The notes beneath the pieces were generated by a model that saw only the letters and a list, made by a program, of their open reading frames with translations, was not told the DNA's origin and did no database searches. From NCBI RefSeq assembly GCF_009906955.1, contig NZ_CP047656.1, forward strand, positions 3,967,001 through 4,031,000: 64,000 bases of DNA, written 5' to 3'. This DNA comes from Paraglaciecola mesophila (GTDB taxonomy: Bacteria; Pseudomonadota; Gammaproteobacteria; Enterobacterales; Alteromonadaceae). The position numbers were made by a program, and so were the translations under genes. Positions 25,690 to 33,461 of the stretch are shown one piece after another; positions within the stretch are counted from its first letter, which is position 1, and each line of letters begins with the position of its first letter.

Positions 25690-25801
25690 TCCACTTTAGG
25701 GTGATAGTTCAATTAAAATCTGAATGTCCCCAACGACTTCTTTTTGCACATAGACGACAGTTAGATTGAGCCGCATTTTGTTTAACGAACCTGACATTAA
25801 G

Positions 25802-26926
25802 TTAAGATTTCTTGAGTTCAGGTTGCCTAGATTGCGTTGCTGTAGATACTTGTTTTAAGCGACTTATTTCATCTTGAGCGGCTTTTAGTTCACGTTCCAT
25901 TTGGCGACGGGAGTCGATCATTTCATTCGCTATTGCAGCCAAGTATTTGAACTCCGAAAAGCCCATGCTTTTCTCATCCATATGTTGATACTCTCGCTTG
26001 CAGCGATAAAAGAACATTACGAAATGACTAAACGCTCGTTGCAGGGTAAGAAAACTGCGAATGAGTAAAATTATCAAAACCGCAGACGTGACAAGCATAA
26101 TCATAATACTGGTCATTTCAACTCGCCGCTGTGCATCGTCAACTTGCTGTTGAAGCTGTTGATCTAGGTTTGAAAAGTGCTGCTCTACTAAATGAGCTTG
26201 GTTGCGAAAGCGTCCTTGCAATCCACTCTCGTGATCTAACCCCACTTGGCGATATGCATCGACTAATTGCATAAAGTGTTGTTGATATTGGCTTAACAGG
26301 GGCATAAATTGCGCATGTACCTTAGCGGGTAACGCTTCAATACTTTGGCGTAAAGTGGAGTAGAGTCCAAGCTCTTTATCCACATATTCCATGTCTTTGC
26401 GCAGTAAAAAGTCTTTTTCAGCGCGACGCATCTGTAACAGAACTTGGTGCATGTAGAGCATATTAGCGTCAGCTATTTTCGCTTCTAACTTGTGGGTGGC
26501 CTCACGAAATTCACCTTGATAACCGATGTTCTCATTTAAGCCCATGGCAATGCGTGTTTGAACAAGCGTCGTAAACTGTTGTTGATATAAAGGAAAGCTA
26601 TCTGCAAGTTGATTGAATATATCTTGGTTTAATACCGATTGTTCATCTGCTGATTGCACCACTGCTAGCTGCCTTAAAAACTGCTCTGCTTGCAGGTTGA
26701 ACTTGTCTACGTAGGTTAAATCTAGGCGCAGCAAAAAGTCTTTCTCGTGACGTCTTAGTTGTAAGAAATCTTGGCCTAAGCGCAACAGCGATTTATTCTT
26801 ATCGTTTAAATCTACCAGCTTTTGAGTGTAAAAAATTTGACTGGCGACTAACAACAGCATGCCAAATACACAAATGGTTATAATTAACACTAGGCGCGTT
26901 TTGATAGAATCTAGGTGAATTGACAC
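25802..26926 (-). CDS. Orphan membrane protein with helical bimodular (HBM)-type sensor domain
   Basis: 374 aa. Membrane segments at about 12-32 (LVLIITICVFGMLLLVASQI) and 270-290 (IMIMLVTSAVLIILLI) bracket a ~235-residue helical periplasmic domain. That domain contains two copies of the motif RR-x-EKDFLLR-x-D-x-x-YVDK, about 110 residues apart, typical of HBM sensor domains of chemoreceptors. The cytoplasmic part is only ~80 residues with a terminal coiled coil; there is no HAMP, MCP hairpin, kinase or cyclase domain. It lies directly beyond the cassette array. Confidence 0.75.
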   Translation of the reverse strand: MSIHLDSIKTRLVLIITICVFGMLLLVASQIFYTQKLVDLNDKNKSLLRLGQDFLQLRRHEKDFLLRLDLTYVDKFNLQAEQFLRQLAVVQSADEQSVLNQDIFNQLADSFPLYQQQFTTLVQTRIAMGLNENIGYQGEFREATHKLEAKIADANMLYMHQVLLQMRRAEKDFLLRKDMEYVDKELGLYSTLRQSIEALPAKVHAQFMPLLSQYQQHFMQLVDAYRQVGLDHESGLQGRFRNQAHLVEQHFSNLDQQLQQQVDDAQRRVEMTSIMIMLVTSAVLIILLIRSFLTLQRAFSHFVMFFYRCKREYQHMDEKSMGFSEFKYLAAIANEMIDSRRQMERELKAAQDEISRLKQVSTATQSRQPELKKS

Positions 26927-27017
26927 AAAAAATGACAGTTAAATGAGTTGGTAGGCCAGTCTGCCATGGTTTTATGACGGTTTTGTGTACATTTGCGCAC
27001 ACAATTAACAGAGGAAC

Positions 27018-27050
27018 ACAGTAAAACCCCTCAGGATGGCGTTTTACTGT
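27018..27050 (-). terminator. Terminator-like hairpin downstream of rpiA
   Basis: ACAGTAAAAC and its exact complement GTTTTACTGT are separated by 13 bases, 24 bp past the rpiA stop. There is no good T-tract, so efficiency is doubtful. Confidence 0.45.
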
Positions 27051-27073
27051 TGAACCGTCAGGGCTGGTATTTA

Positions 27074-27730
27074 CTATTCGTTTACTTGAATGCCTTCGTC
27101 GCTACCGATGAGTACCACGTCGGCTCCACGCATGGCAAATAGGCCGTTGGTAACGACGCCAACAATATTGTTTAGTTGTCGTTCCAATTCAACGGGATTA
27201 AGAATGGTTAAGTTGTGTACATCTAAAATAACATTGCCGTTGTCAGTTACTACGCCTTGGCGATAAACGGGATCGCCCCCTAGCTTAACGATTTCACGGG
27301 CCACGTATGAACGGGCCATGGGGATCACTTCAACTGGTAGAGGGAATGCACCTAGTAAATCTACATTCTTCGTGTCGTCAATAATACAAATGAACTTTTG
27401 CGCGACAGCTGCGACGATTTTTTCACGAGTTAATGCTGCTCCGCCACCCTTGATCATATGACGGTGTTCAGTGATTTCATCTGCTCCATCTACATACACA
27501 GAAAGCTGGTCAACAGAGTTCAAATCAAATACTTCTATACCGAGTGCTTTTAAGCGCTCGGTTGAGGCTTCTGAGCTGGATACCGCACCGGCTATATCAT
27601 TTTTTATTGGTGCTAAAGCTTCAATAAAGTAATTGACCGTAGAGCCTGTGCCAACACCTACAATCGAGCCTTGTTCAACGTATCTTACTGCCGCTTGAGC
27701 GACCGCTTTTTTCTTATCGTCTTGATTCAT
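27074..27730 (-). CDS. rpiA: Ribose-5-phosphate isomerase A
   Basis: Interconverts ribose-5-P and ribulose-5-P in the pentose phosphate pathway. Family motifs: GVGTGSTVNYFIEAL (phosphate loop), SSSEASTERLKALGIEV, DGADEITEHRHMIKGGGAALTREK with the catalytic Asp/Glu/Lys region, and IGSDEGI near the end. The frame opens earlier at 27772, but the second Met (MNQDDKKKAVA, 27730) matches the family start and has AGAAGA upstream; 218 aa. Confidence 0.96.
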   Translation of the reverse strand: MNQDDKKKAVAQAAVRYVEQGSIVGVGTGSTVNYFIEALAPIKNDIAGAVSSSEASTERLKALGIEVFDLNSVDQLSVYVDGADEITEHRHMIKGGGAALTREKIVAAVAQKFICIIDDTKNVDLLGAFPLPVEVIPMARSYVAREIVKLGGDPVYRQGVVTDNGNVILDVHNLTILNPVELERQLNNIVGVVTNGLFAMRGADVVLIGSDEGIQVNE

Positions 27731-27854
27731 TTTTTTCTTCTGATGAGCGAGGAATGGGTAAATTATACCCAAGGCATTGATAGAAGCTAGGAATGTTCGG
27801 CTTTAAGGTTAAACGCAGTGATGGCGCGTGGTCAGTTTGCAAAAATGAGCAGGG

Positions 27855-28463
27855 TTACGAGGCGTTAAAGATGGATGAAGGGGTGATAATTTTTTGCATG
27901 GGAATATCCCACTTTTCATTCACTAAACCTTCATCAACCCTTTGGCAGTCATGGGCAACGCCATATACTTGTGGTGATATTTCATTGCGTATCATAGGGG
28001 CAAGCGTGCGGTCATAAAAGCCGCCGCCCATTCCGAGGCGCTGGGCTGAGTCATCAAAAGCCACTAAAGGTGTAAAAACAATATCAAGCAGTGATATAGG
28101 CACGATATCAGCCACATTGAGTTTGGGCTCGGGTATACCGAAGCGATTGGTAACCATCTTACTGTTTTGCTGATACTTCACAAACACCAAATGCCCTTTG
28201 CAAAAAGGGTGGAGTACTGGGAGGCACAGAGTTTTTCCTTGTTGCCACGCATCTTGAATGAGGAGTTCTAAGTCTATTTCGCCATCTTGTGCTAGGTAAC
28301 AAGCGATAACATTTGCATTTCTATATTGTGTTAAAGCATTAATTTGCACCAGAATCCGTTCGCTGGCATCGAGCTGCTGAGTTTGGCTTAGGCTATTGCG
28401 CAGACTGCGAAAGTGTTTACGCATCTGACTTCGATTGCTAGGAAGTGTGCTAGGTGCTGACAT
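27855..28463 (-). CDS. ygfA: 5-formyltetrahydrofolate cyclo-ligase family protein
   Basis: ATP-dependent conversion of 5-formyl-THF to methenyl-THF. It has an N-terminal basic region (SQMRKHFRSLRNSL), the IACYLAQDGEIDL segment, and the signature RLGMGGGFYDRTLA near residue 155. The Met at 28463 (MSAPSTLP) is chosen; upstream codons back to 28523 look non-coding. In many gammaproteobacteria this gene follows 6S RNA directly. Here 6S RNA lies 2.6 kb upstream on the same strand, with three genes in between. Confidence 0.92.
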   Translation of the reverse strand: MSAPSTLPSNRSQMRKHFRSLRNSLSQTQQLDASERILVQINALTQYRNANVIACYLAQDGEIDLELLIQDAWQQGKTLCLPVLHPFCKGHLVFVKYQQNSKMVTNRFGIPEPKLNVADIVPISLLDIVFTPLVAFDDSAQRLGMGGGFYDRTLAPMIRNEISPQVYGVAHDCQRVDEGLVNEKWDIPMQKIITPSSIFNAS

Positions 28464-28536
28464 GAGAATACGGATTGAAGTGCTGGTTAGAGAACATAAT
28501 AATGAATGATCCCACAAGTTCATGGGTTACGTAAGC

Positions 28537-28569
28537 TTGATGCTGCATCAGGCATAGATGCAGCATCAA
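28537..28569 (-). terminator. Hairpin after the nucleoside hydrolase gene
   Basis: TTGATGCTGCATC and the exact complement GATGCAGCATCAA are separated by 7 bases, just past the stop at 28586. The strong 13-bp stem lacks an obvious T-run on the minus strand. Confidence 0.55.
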
Positions 28570-28585
28570 TTTAACCCAGTACAGA

Positions 28586-29521
28586 CTAATAGGTATCTAT
28601 ATACAGTTTAGTCAGACGCTCTTTGTCTACTTTTACCGCAACATCTATTTGTTGGGCCCCTAACCAATCTGGGCTGGCAGTGGTATTTTCAGGGGCAACA
28701 GAAGTTTGACCTATGTTAAGCGGGTCGGTTGATACACGGGCATGACCACGCACAATCTCGAACAGGCTGGGGTCAACTAAATGGGCGATAGGCATAGCAT
28801 CGTGGAAGAAACACACGCGGTCTTCACGATTTTGCGAATAAAAGTCCATGTAGAACTGAGCTGCATCATGCACAAAGCCACCAAGTTTGGCGTTATTTTC
28901 ACGCAGTGATTCTAAAAATGCCGGTTCGAATGGCACCGTCATGGTTACGTCTAAACCAAACATGGTCAGGTTCCAATCAGCAGCAAAAACGATTTCGGCT
29001 GCGTAGGCATCGTTCCAAATATTGGCTTCTGCCACAGGAGTTACGTTGCCGGGTACAAATGCAGCGCCACCCATAATAGAAACGCCTTTTAACAGTTTAG
29101 GTAATTCAGGCTCTAAACGCAGGGCTAACGCTAGGTTGCCCAAGGGGCCAATGGCCACTACAGTTATCTCACCAGGGTATTGACGCGCCATATCAACAAT
29201 AAATTGTGCAGAAGAGCGTGGATCTAATTCACGTTTTGATGGCTCAGGACACACGTCGCCAAAGCCGTCGTTACCGTGCACGAAATGGGCATATTTAGAT
29301 TGTGGGCCAACCCATGGCATCCCCACACCTTTACATACGGGAATATCTACACCCGCCATTTCACATAGGGTTAACGCGTTTTGTGCTGCCATTTCAACGG
29401 GAACATTTCCGTAAACTGTGGTTAAACCAAGTACATCTATGTCAGGAGATTGAAAGGCGAAAAAAATCGCCATTGCATCGTCGATACCGGGATCAGTATC
29501 AAGAATTATTTTATGACTCAT
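28586..29521 (-). CDS. Inosine/uridine-preferring nucleoside hydrolase
   Basis: Cleaves ribonucleosides to base plus ribose. The N-terminal calcium-binding DTDPGIDDAMA cluster is intact, followed by GLTTVYGNV, VAIGPLGNLALAL and EANIWNDAYAAEIV. Length 311 aa. It is 21 bp from the upstream ribokinase gene, so the two are one transcription unit: the hydrolase releases ribose and the kinase phosphorylates it. The exact nucleoside preference is not decidable here. Confidence 0.93.
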   Translation of the reverse strand: MSHKIILDTDPGIDDAMAIFFAFQSPDIDVLGLTTVYGNVPVEMAAQNALTLCEMAGVDIPVCKGVGMPWVGPQSKYAHFVHGNDGFGDVCPEPSKRELDPRSSAQFIVDMARQYPGEITVVAIGPLGNLALALRLEPELPKLLKGVSIMGGAAFVPGNVTPVAEANIWNDAYAAEIVFAADWNLTMFGLDVTMTVPFEPAFLESLRENNAKLGGFVHDAAQFYMDFYSQNREDRVCFFHDAMPIAHLVDPSLFEIVRGHARVSTDPLNIGQTSVAPENTTASPDWLGAQQIDVAVKVDKERLTKLYIDTY

Positions 29522-29542
29522 AAAGTCCTCGTTGAAAGTGTA

Positions 29543-30439
29543 TTAACTATGATGTTTAGCAAGAAAGCGATTAACTTGATCTTCATCTGGAATTGATTGG
29601 GCTGCACCCACTTGGGTAACAGCTAAGGCCGATGCAGCACAAGCTCGCGTGAGTGCAGTTTTCGCGTCAGTATGCTCACTATACGCGGAGAGAAAGAAAC
29701 CAATGAAGGTGTCACCAGCGGCGGTTGTGTCTACCGCATCCACTACAAAAGCATCCACTTCAATTCTGCGCTCATTCTTGAGCATACAAACACCTGCTTT
29801 ACCTAAAGTAATAATAATTTCGCAATTAGGCCAGTTTGTTTGGAAATATTTTTCCATAGCATCGATATCTTTGTGACCAGAAATTTCTTCGGCCTCGACT
29901 TCGTTGACAATCAGTAAATCGATACAGTCTACTGGTAATTGTTTAACTGAATCGGTCATTGGCGCAGGGTTGAAGGCGACTTTTAAACCGGCTTCTTTTG
30001 CTTGCTTGAGCACTTCGTCTATTGAGCTTGTTTCATTTTGGGTTAACACCCAATCACTCGACTTGGCACCATCAAGGGCTGCCATCACATCTTTCGGTGA
30101 TATTTCATGATTCGCGCCGCCGAACAACACTATGGCATTTTCGCCGGTGGGAGTGACTTGAATAATGGCATGACCCGAAGGGCTGTCAGTACAGGCTACA
30201 TACTTACAGTTGATATTGTGCTTGATCATGACTTGCTTGAAGTTAGCATCGGACTCGTTGATACGTCCTACATGACGTACTTCAGCTCCCGCTTTAGCAA
30301 GTGCAATAGATTGATTCGCACCTTTGCCGCCAAGTAAACATTGATAATGTGTTGAGGCTAGGGTTTCACCAGGCTGCACAAAGTGATCTACCTGATAAAC
30401 ATGGTCCACATTAATAGAACCAAAGTTAATAACTGCCAT
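29543..30439 (-). CDS. rbsK: Ribokinase (PfkB family)
   Basis: Phosphorylates ribose to ribose-5-P. PfkB motifs: GGKGANQSIALAKAGA near residue 40, the ATP/anion-hole DTTAAGDTFIGFF with the catalytic Asp near residue 250, and ITLGKAGV. ATG 30439 (MAVINFGSINVDHV) matches the family start and gives 298 aa; the frame is open to a TTG at 30454. It is the first gene of a ribokinase-nucleoside hydrolase pair, with rpiA 1.9 kb further on the same strand. Confidence 0.92.
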   Translation of the reverse strand: MAVINFGSINVDHVYQVDHFVQPGETLASTHYQCLLGGKGANQSIALAKAGAEVRHVGRINESDANFKQVMIKHNINCKYVACTDSPSGHAIIQVTPTGENAIVLFGGANHEISPKDVMAALDGAKSSDWVLTQNETSSIDEVLKQAKEAGLKVAFNPAPMTDSVKQLPVDCIDLLIVNEVEAEEISGHKDIDAMEKYFQTNWPNCEIIITLGKAGVCMLKNERRIEVDAFVVDAVDTTAAGDTFIGFFLSAYSEHTDAKTALTRACAASALAVTQVGAAQSIPDEDQVNRFLAKHHS

Positions 30440-30533
30440 ATAGGTTAATTCCAAGAGTTAGACTTATTTTGGCGTTATTCTAACCGAGAATGGTCTTAGC
30501 TGTCCTAAATAAGTAACAAAATGGGCTTATTTT

Positions 30534-30944
30534 TCATTTCAGAAACGGGAAAATTCGTTTCAGTAATGGTTTTGGTGAAACAAATGGCTCTTGGCTGACC
30601 ATAAATAAGCGCACAGATACCGTTGCCCCGTGTCCCCAAGGCCACCACGCCAACATAACATCTGGGTGAGGAGTATTTGCAGGATAATATAGTCTCTGCT
30701 TTTTGCTTAAGACGGCATATTTCCCTGCTAAGTGTTTCATCAAATCGGGTGCTTGTTTGACATTTTTAGCGTGCCATTCCACATCATAATGCTCTTTCAC
30801 AATCGCATTGACGTAGTCTGCCTTGTCAACTGAAAATTCAGCCAAAAGGGCACGATTAAAATCGTCATATTTCCATTTCACCACGCCATTCAAAGCATCA
30901 ACGATAACGGCACCTCGCTGGCGTATTATTGCTTCTTGATTCAT
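30534..30944 (-). CDS. Conserved-looking hypothetical protein downstream of 6S RNA
   Basis: About 136 aa from ATG 30944 (a GTG three codons earlier is possible). No signal peptide or membrane segment. Visible features are a KWKYDDF motif, an Asp/Glu-rich middle (DYVNAIVKEHYDVEWHAK) and an aromatic patch VMLAWWPWGHGATVSVRLF ending in a basic tail (PLLKRIFPFLK). I do not recognise it. It may be co-transcribed with 6S RNA in the slot usually held by ygfA. Confidence 0.6.
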   Translation of the reverse strand: MNQEAIIRQRGAVIVDALNGVVKWKYDDFNRALLAEFSVDKADYVNAIVKEHYDVEWHAKNVKQAPDLMKHLAGKYAVLSKKQRLYYPANTPHPDVMLAWWPWGHGATVSVRLFMVSQEPFVSPKPLLKRIFPFLK

Positions 30945-30957
30945 GAAAGCCACTTAT

Positions 30958-31035
30958 AAACGTAATTGAAATTAAACGTAGTTGAGTTTAAACGTAATGA
31001 AGTTGAACGTAATAAAGTTAAACGCAATGAAGCGC
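30958..31035. repeat. Degenerate short tandem repeat (about five 15-16-nt units)
   Basis: Five successive units start AAACGTA or AACGYAA and contain GAARTT-like endings (AAACGTAATTGAAATT, AAACGTAGTTGAGTTT, AAACGTAATGAAGTTG and so on). They lie between the 3' end of 6S RNA and the start of the 139-codon ORF. Confidence 0.75.
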
Positions 31036-31107
31036 ATATTTTTTCATCCTTGAAGTCAAAATGCACTAGGTAATAAAAATAAACATTTCATTACACATGA
31101 TATGAAG

Positions 31108-31290
31108 GGTGTCTCCCAAAATGCCGCTGTTCGGTGTTCGCCCGTGAACCGAAAGTTCAGGGCGGAAGTATCATCATTGCCGTAGGCGTCTCGATACGAG
31201 CCGAGCTTGCACAATAGCGATGGAATCAACTTCCTAGGTAAAAAGCATCGGCCAGGGACATTACTGAACTGGCAAACATTCCAGGAGACC
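31108..31290 (-). ncRNA. ssrS: 6S RNA (ssrS)
   Basis: Regulatory RNA that mimics an open promoter and binds sigma-70 RNA polymerase. On the minus strand the 5' end GGTCTCCTGG pairs with the 3' end GGGAGACACC as the closing stem. The internal GTGCAAGCTCGGCTCGTATCGAGACGCC and CTGAACTTTCGGTTCACGGG segments parallel the E. coli 6S segments GTGAGCATGCTCGGTCC and CTTGAACCAAGGGTTCAAGGG. The size of ~183 nt is right, and it is divergent from ygfB as expected. A possible distal -10 (TATAAT at 31377-31382, minus strand) lies about 87 bp upstream. Confidence 0.9.
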
Positions 31291-31505
31291 TTGTACATAC
31301 TCATTGTTGAGTATGGTTTAAACGAAAATCGTTGGTTTTTGCTGCAATCGCACTCATAACCTCGATTTCGGCGCCATTATAGTATGGGACGGGGGGCGCT
31401 TGTCCAATTTCATTTTGATGTGAGGTATGAATTACTCTCGTGCTTTGCATGACCTAAATTAACCATGATGTTAGAATTAAGCCATTAACCAAATGGGATA
31501 ACGCT

Positions 31506-32075
31506 TTGAATACTGAAGAACAAAAATACGAACAGATTACCGCAGCGCTGCAGCGCAATAATATTTTGGCCAGTGCCGCAGAAATTCAAGGTGTACTGTG
31601 CGGCATGCTAGGTGGCGGAATGCCATTAGAAGCCCAGGACTGGGTTGAAGCCATAGCTGATTTTGTTAACCAAGGAGAGCCCTTAGCAAAAGAAGTCCAA
31701 GAACAATTAGGCCATTTGTATAATCAGACGTGCCAGCAATTGGTAGAAAGCGATTTTTCCTTGGTACTGTGCTTACCCGATGACGCAGCACCGATTAACG
31801 AGCGTGGCCAAGCGTTACTAGAGTGGGTGCAAGGCTTTATGCTCGGCTTTGGGTTATTTCAAGATGATTTAACTAAGTGCTCACCTGATGTAAAAGAAGC
31901 ATTAGAAGACTTTGCTGAAATTGCGCGCATGGATGAAGAAATGGCTGAAGGTGAAGAGTTTGAACAAGCACTTTTTGAAGTCATTGAATATGTGCGCGTT
32001 AGCGCCATGCTGTGTTTCAACGAATTAGGCCAGTCACCAGAAGAGCAGCAAAGCCAACCTAAAACGGTGCATTAG
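31506..32075 (+). CDS. ygfB: YgfB/UPF0149 family protein
   Basis: Small acidic all-helical protein of the YgfB (UPF0149) family, here 189 aa. Conserved patterns are the AEIQGVLCGMLGGG helix near the N terminus, the LLEWVQGFMLGFGL segment, and the family end IEYVRVSAMLCF. The start is a TTG, as there is no upstream ATG and the family N terminus fits; the ribosome-binding site (GGGATAA) is modest. It heads the ygfB-pepP-ubiI block. The biochemical role is not firmly known. Confidence 0.92.
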   Translation: MNTEEQKYEQITAALQRNNILASAAEIQGVLCGMLGGGMPLEAQDWVEAIADFVNQGEPLAKEVQEQLGHLYNQTCQQLVESDFSLVLCLPDDAAPINERGQALLEWVQGFMLGFGLFQDDLTKCSPDVKEALEDFAEIARMDEEMAEGEEFEQALFEVIEYVRVSAMLCFNELGQSPEEQQSQPKTVH

Positions 32076-32089
32076 GCTCACTTATTCTT

Positions 32090-33421
32090 ATGACAGCGTT
32101 TGATAAAAATGAATTTGCACAAAGACGTCATCGCTTATTGGCGCAAATGCAACCTAATAGTATTTGTGTTGTGCCAAGTAGTACGCTGGTGACCCGCAGC
32201 CGAGATACTGAATTTCCGTTTCGCCAAGATAGTTATTTCGAATATCTGAGTGGCTTCCCAGAGCCTGATGCTTATTTGGTACTGACAAACTCATCTGAAT
32301 ATCCCAATGGGCTCTCTGTGCTTTTTTGTTTAGACAAAGACCCTAATATTGAAATGTGGCAAGGCAAGCGCATTGGACCTAGGGAGGCCAAACGCACATT
32401 CGGCTTTGATATTGCCTTTAATACCGAAGAACTGGATGAGCGCTTAGTGGAATTAATGAATGGCCATGAGCAATTGTATTTTGCGCTAGGGCACAATCAA
32501 GACTGTGAAGAGCGGGTGCTTGATTGTGTCGAGCAACTGCGTAGTGCGCCAAAGCAAAGTCAAACGGCCCCTTCAAGTATTGTTGACAGCCGTTTACTGC
32601 TCGATGAAATGCGTTTGATAAAATCCCCATATGAACAAAAGATTATGCGCCAAGCTGGGCAAATTAGTGCCAAAGGCCATATGCGGGCAATGGCATTCGC
32701 TCGGCCTGGGCGATTTGAATACCAATTAGAAGCGGAACTGCATCATGAATTTGCCATGCGCGGGGCAAAACACCCAGCGTATAGCACCATAGTGGGCAGT
32801 GGAGAAAACGCGTGTATTCTCCATTACACTGAAAATAATGCTGAGCTAAAAGAAGGCCAGTTGGTATTGATAGATGCGGGTTGTGAGTTACAGGGATACG
32901 CCGCTGATATCACTCGCACGTTTCCCGTGTCAGGGCGGTTTTCATCACAGCAACGCCAGTTGTATCAATTGGTGCTTGATGCACAAAATGCTGCCCTCGC
33001 GTGTATCATGCCAGGGAAGACTATCGGTGAGGCGAGCAAAGCCGCGATTAAGTGTATAACAACAGGGTTACTCAAGTTAGGTTTATTGTCAGGCACCCTA
33101 GAAGAAAACATCAACGGACAACATTATCGAGCGTTTTTCATGCATGGTTTAAGTCATTGGCTCGGGCTTGATGTGCACGATGTAGGTCATTACAAAGCAT
33201 CCGATGGTGACAGGCCATTGATGCCGGGGATGGTACTAACCGTAGAGCCCGGTATTTATGTGGCTAAAGATGCGCCTGTTGCCCAGTGTTGGCGTGGTAT
33301 CGGGATCCGTATCGAAGATAATGTGCTTATTACCGACTCCGGGCATGAGATACTCACTGGCGATGTGCCCAAAGAAGTTTCACAGATCGAAGCGTTAATG
33401 GCCGAATCGTTTATTCATTAA
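32090..33421 (+). CDS. pepP: Xaa-Pro aminopeptidase PepP (M24B)
   Basis: Cleaves N-terminal residues before proline. The N-terminal creatinase-like domain (LSGFPEPDAYLVL) is followed by a pita-bread catalytic domain with metal ligands in LIDAGCELQGYAADITRTF (two Asp), HGLSHWLGLDVHDVG (His), TVEPGIY (Glu) and GIRIEDN (Glu). Length 443 aa. 14 bp after ygfB. Confidence 0.96.
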   Translation: MTAFDKNEFAQRRHRLLAQMQPNSICVVPSSTLVTRSRDTEFPFRQDSYFEYLSGFPEPDAYLVLTNSSEYPNGLSVLFCLDKDPNIEMWQGKRIGPREAKRTFGFDIAFNTEELDERLVELMNGHEQLYFALGHNQDCEERVLDCVEQLRSAPKQSQTAPSSIVDSRLLLDEMRLIKSPYEQKIMRQAGQISAKGHMRAMAFARPGRFEYQLEAELHHEFAMRGAKHPAYSTIVGSGENACILHYTENNAELKEGQLVLIDAGCELQGYAADITRTFPVSGRFSSQQRQLYQLVLDAQNAALACIMPGKTIGEASKAAIKCITTGLLKLGLLSGTLEENINGQHYRAFFMHGLSHWLGLDVHDVGHYKASDGDRPLMPGMVLTVEPGIYVAKDAPVAQCWRGIGIRIEDNVLITDSGHEILTGDVPKEVSQIEALMAESFIH

Positions 33422-33461
33422 CAGGGTTAGCGTATCGCTCAATCAAGTAGGACAGCAACAA

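Noticed and set aside
31056..31304. 82-codon minus-strand ORF
   Set aside because: It coincides with 6S RNA on the same strand; the secondary-structure and sequence match to ssrS explains the region and the peptide has no protein-like pattern.
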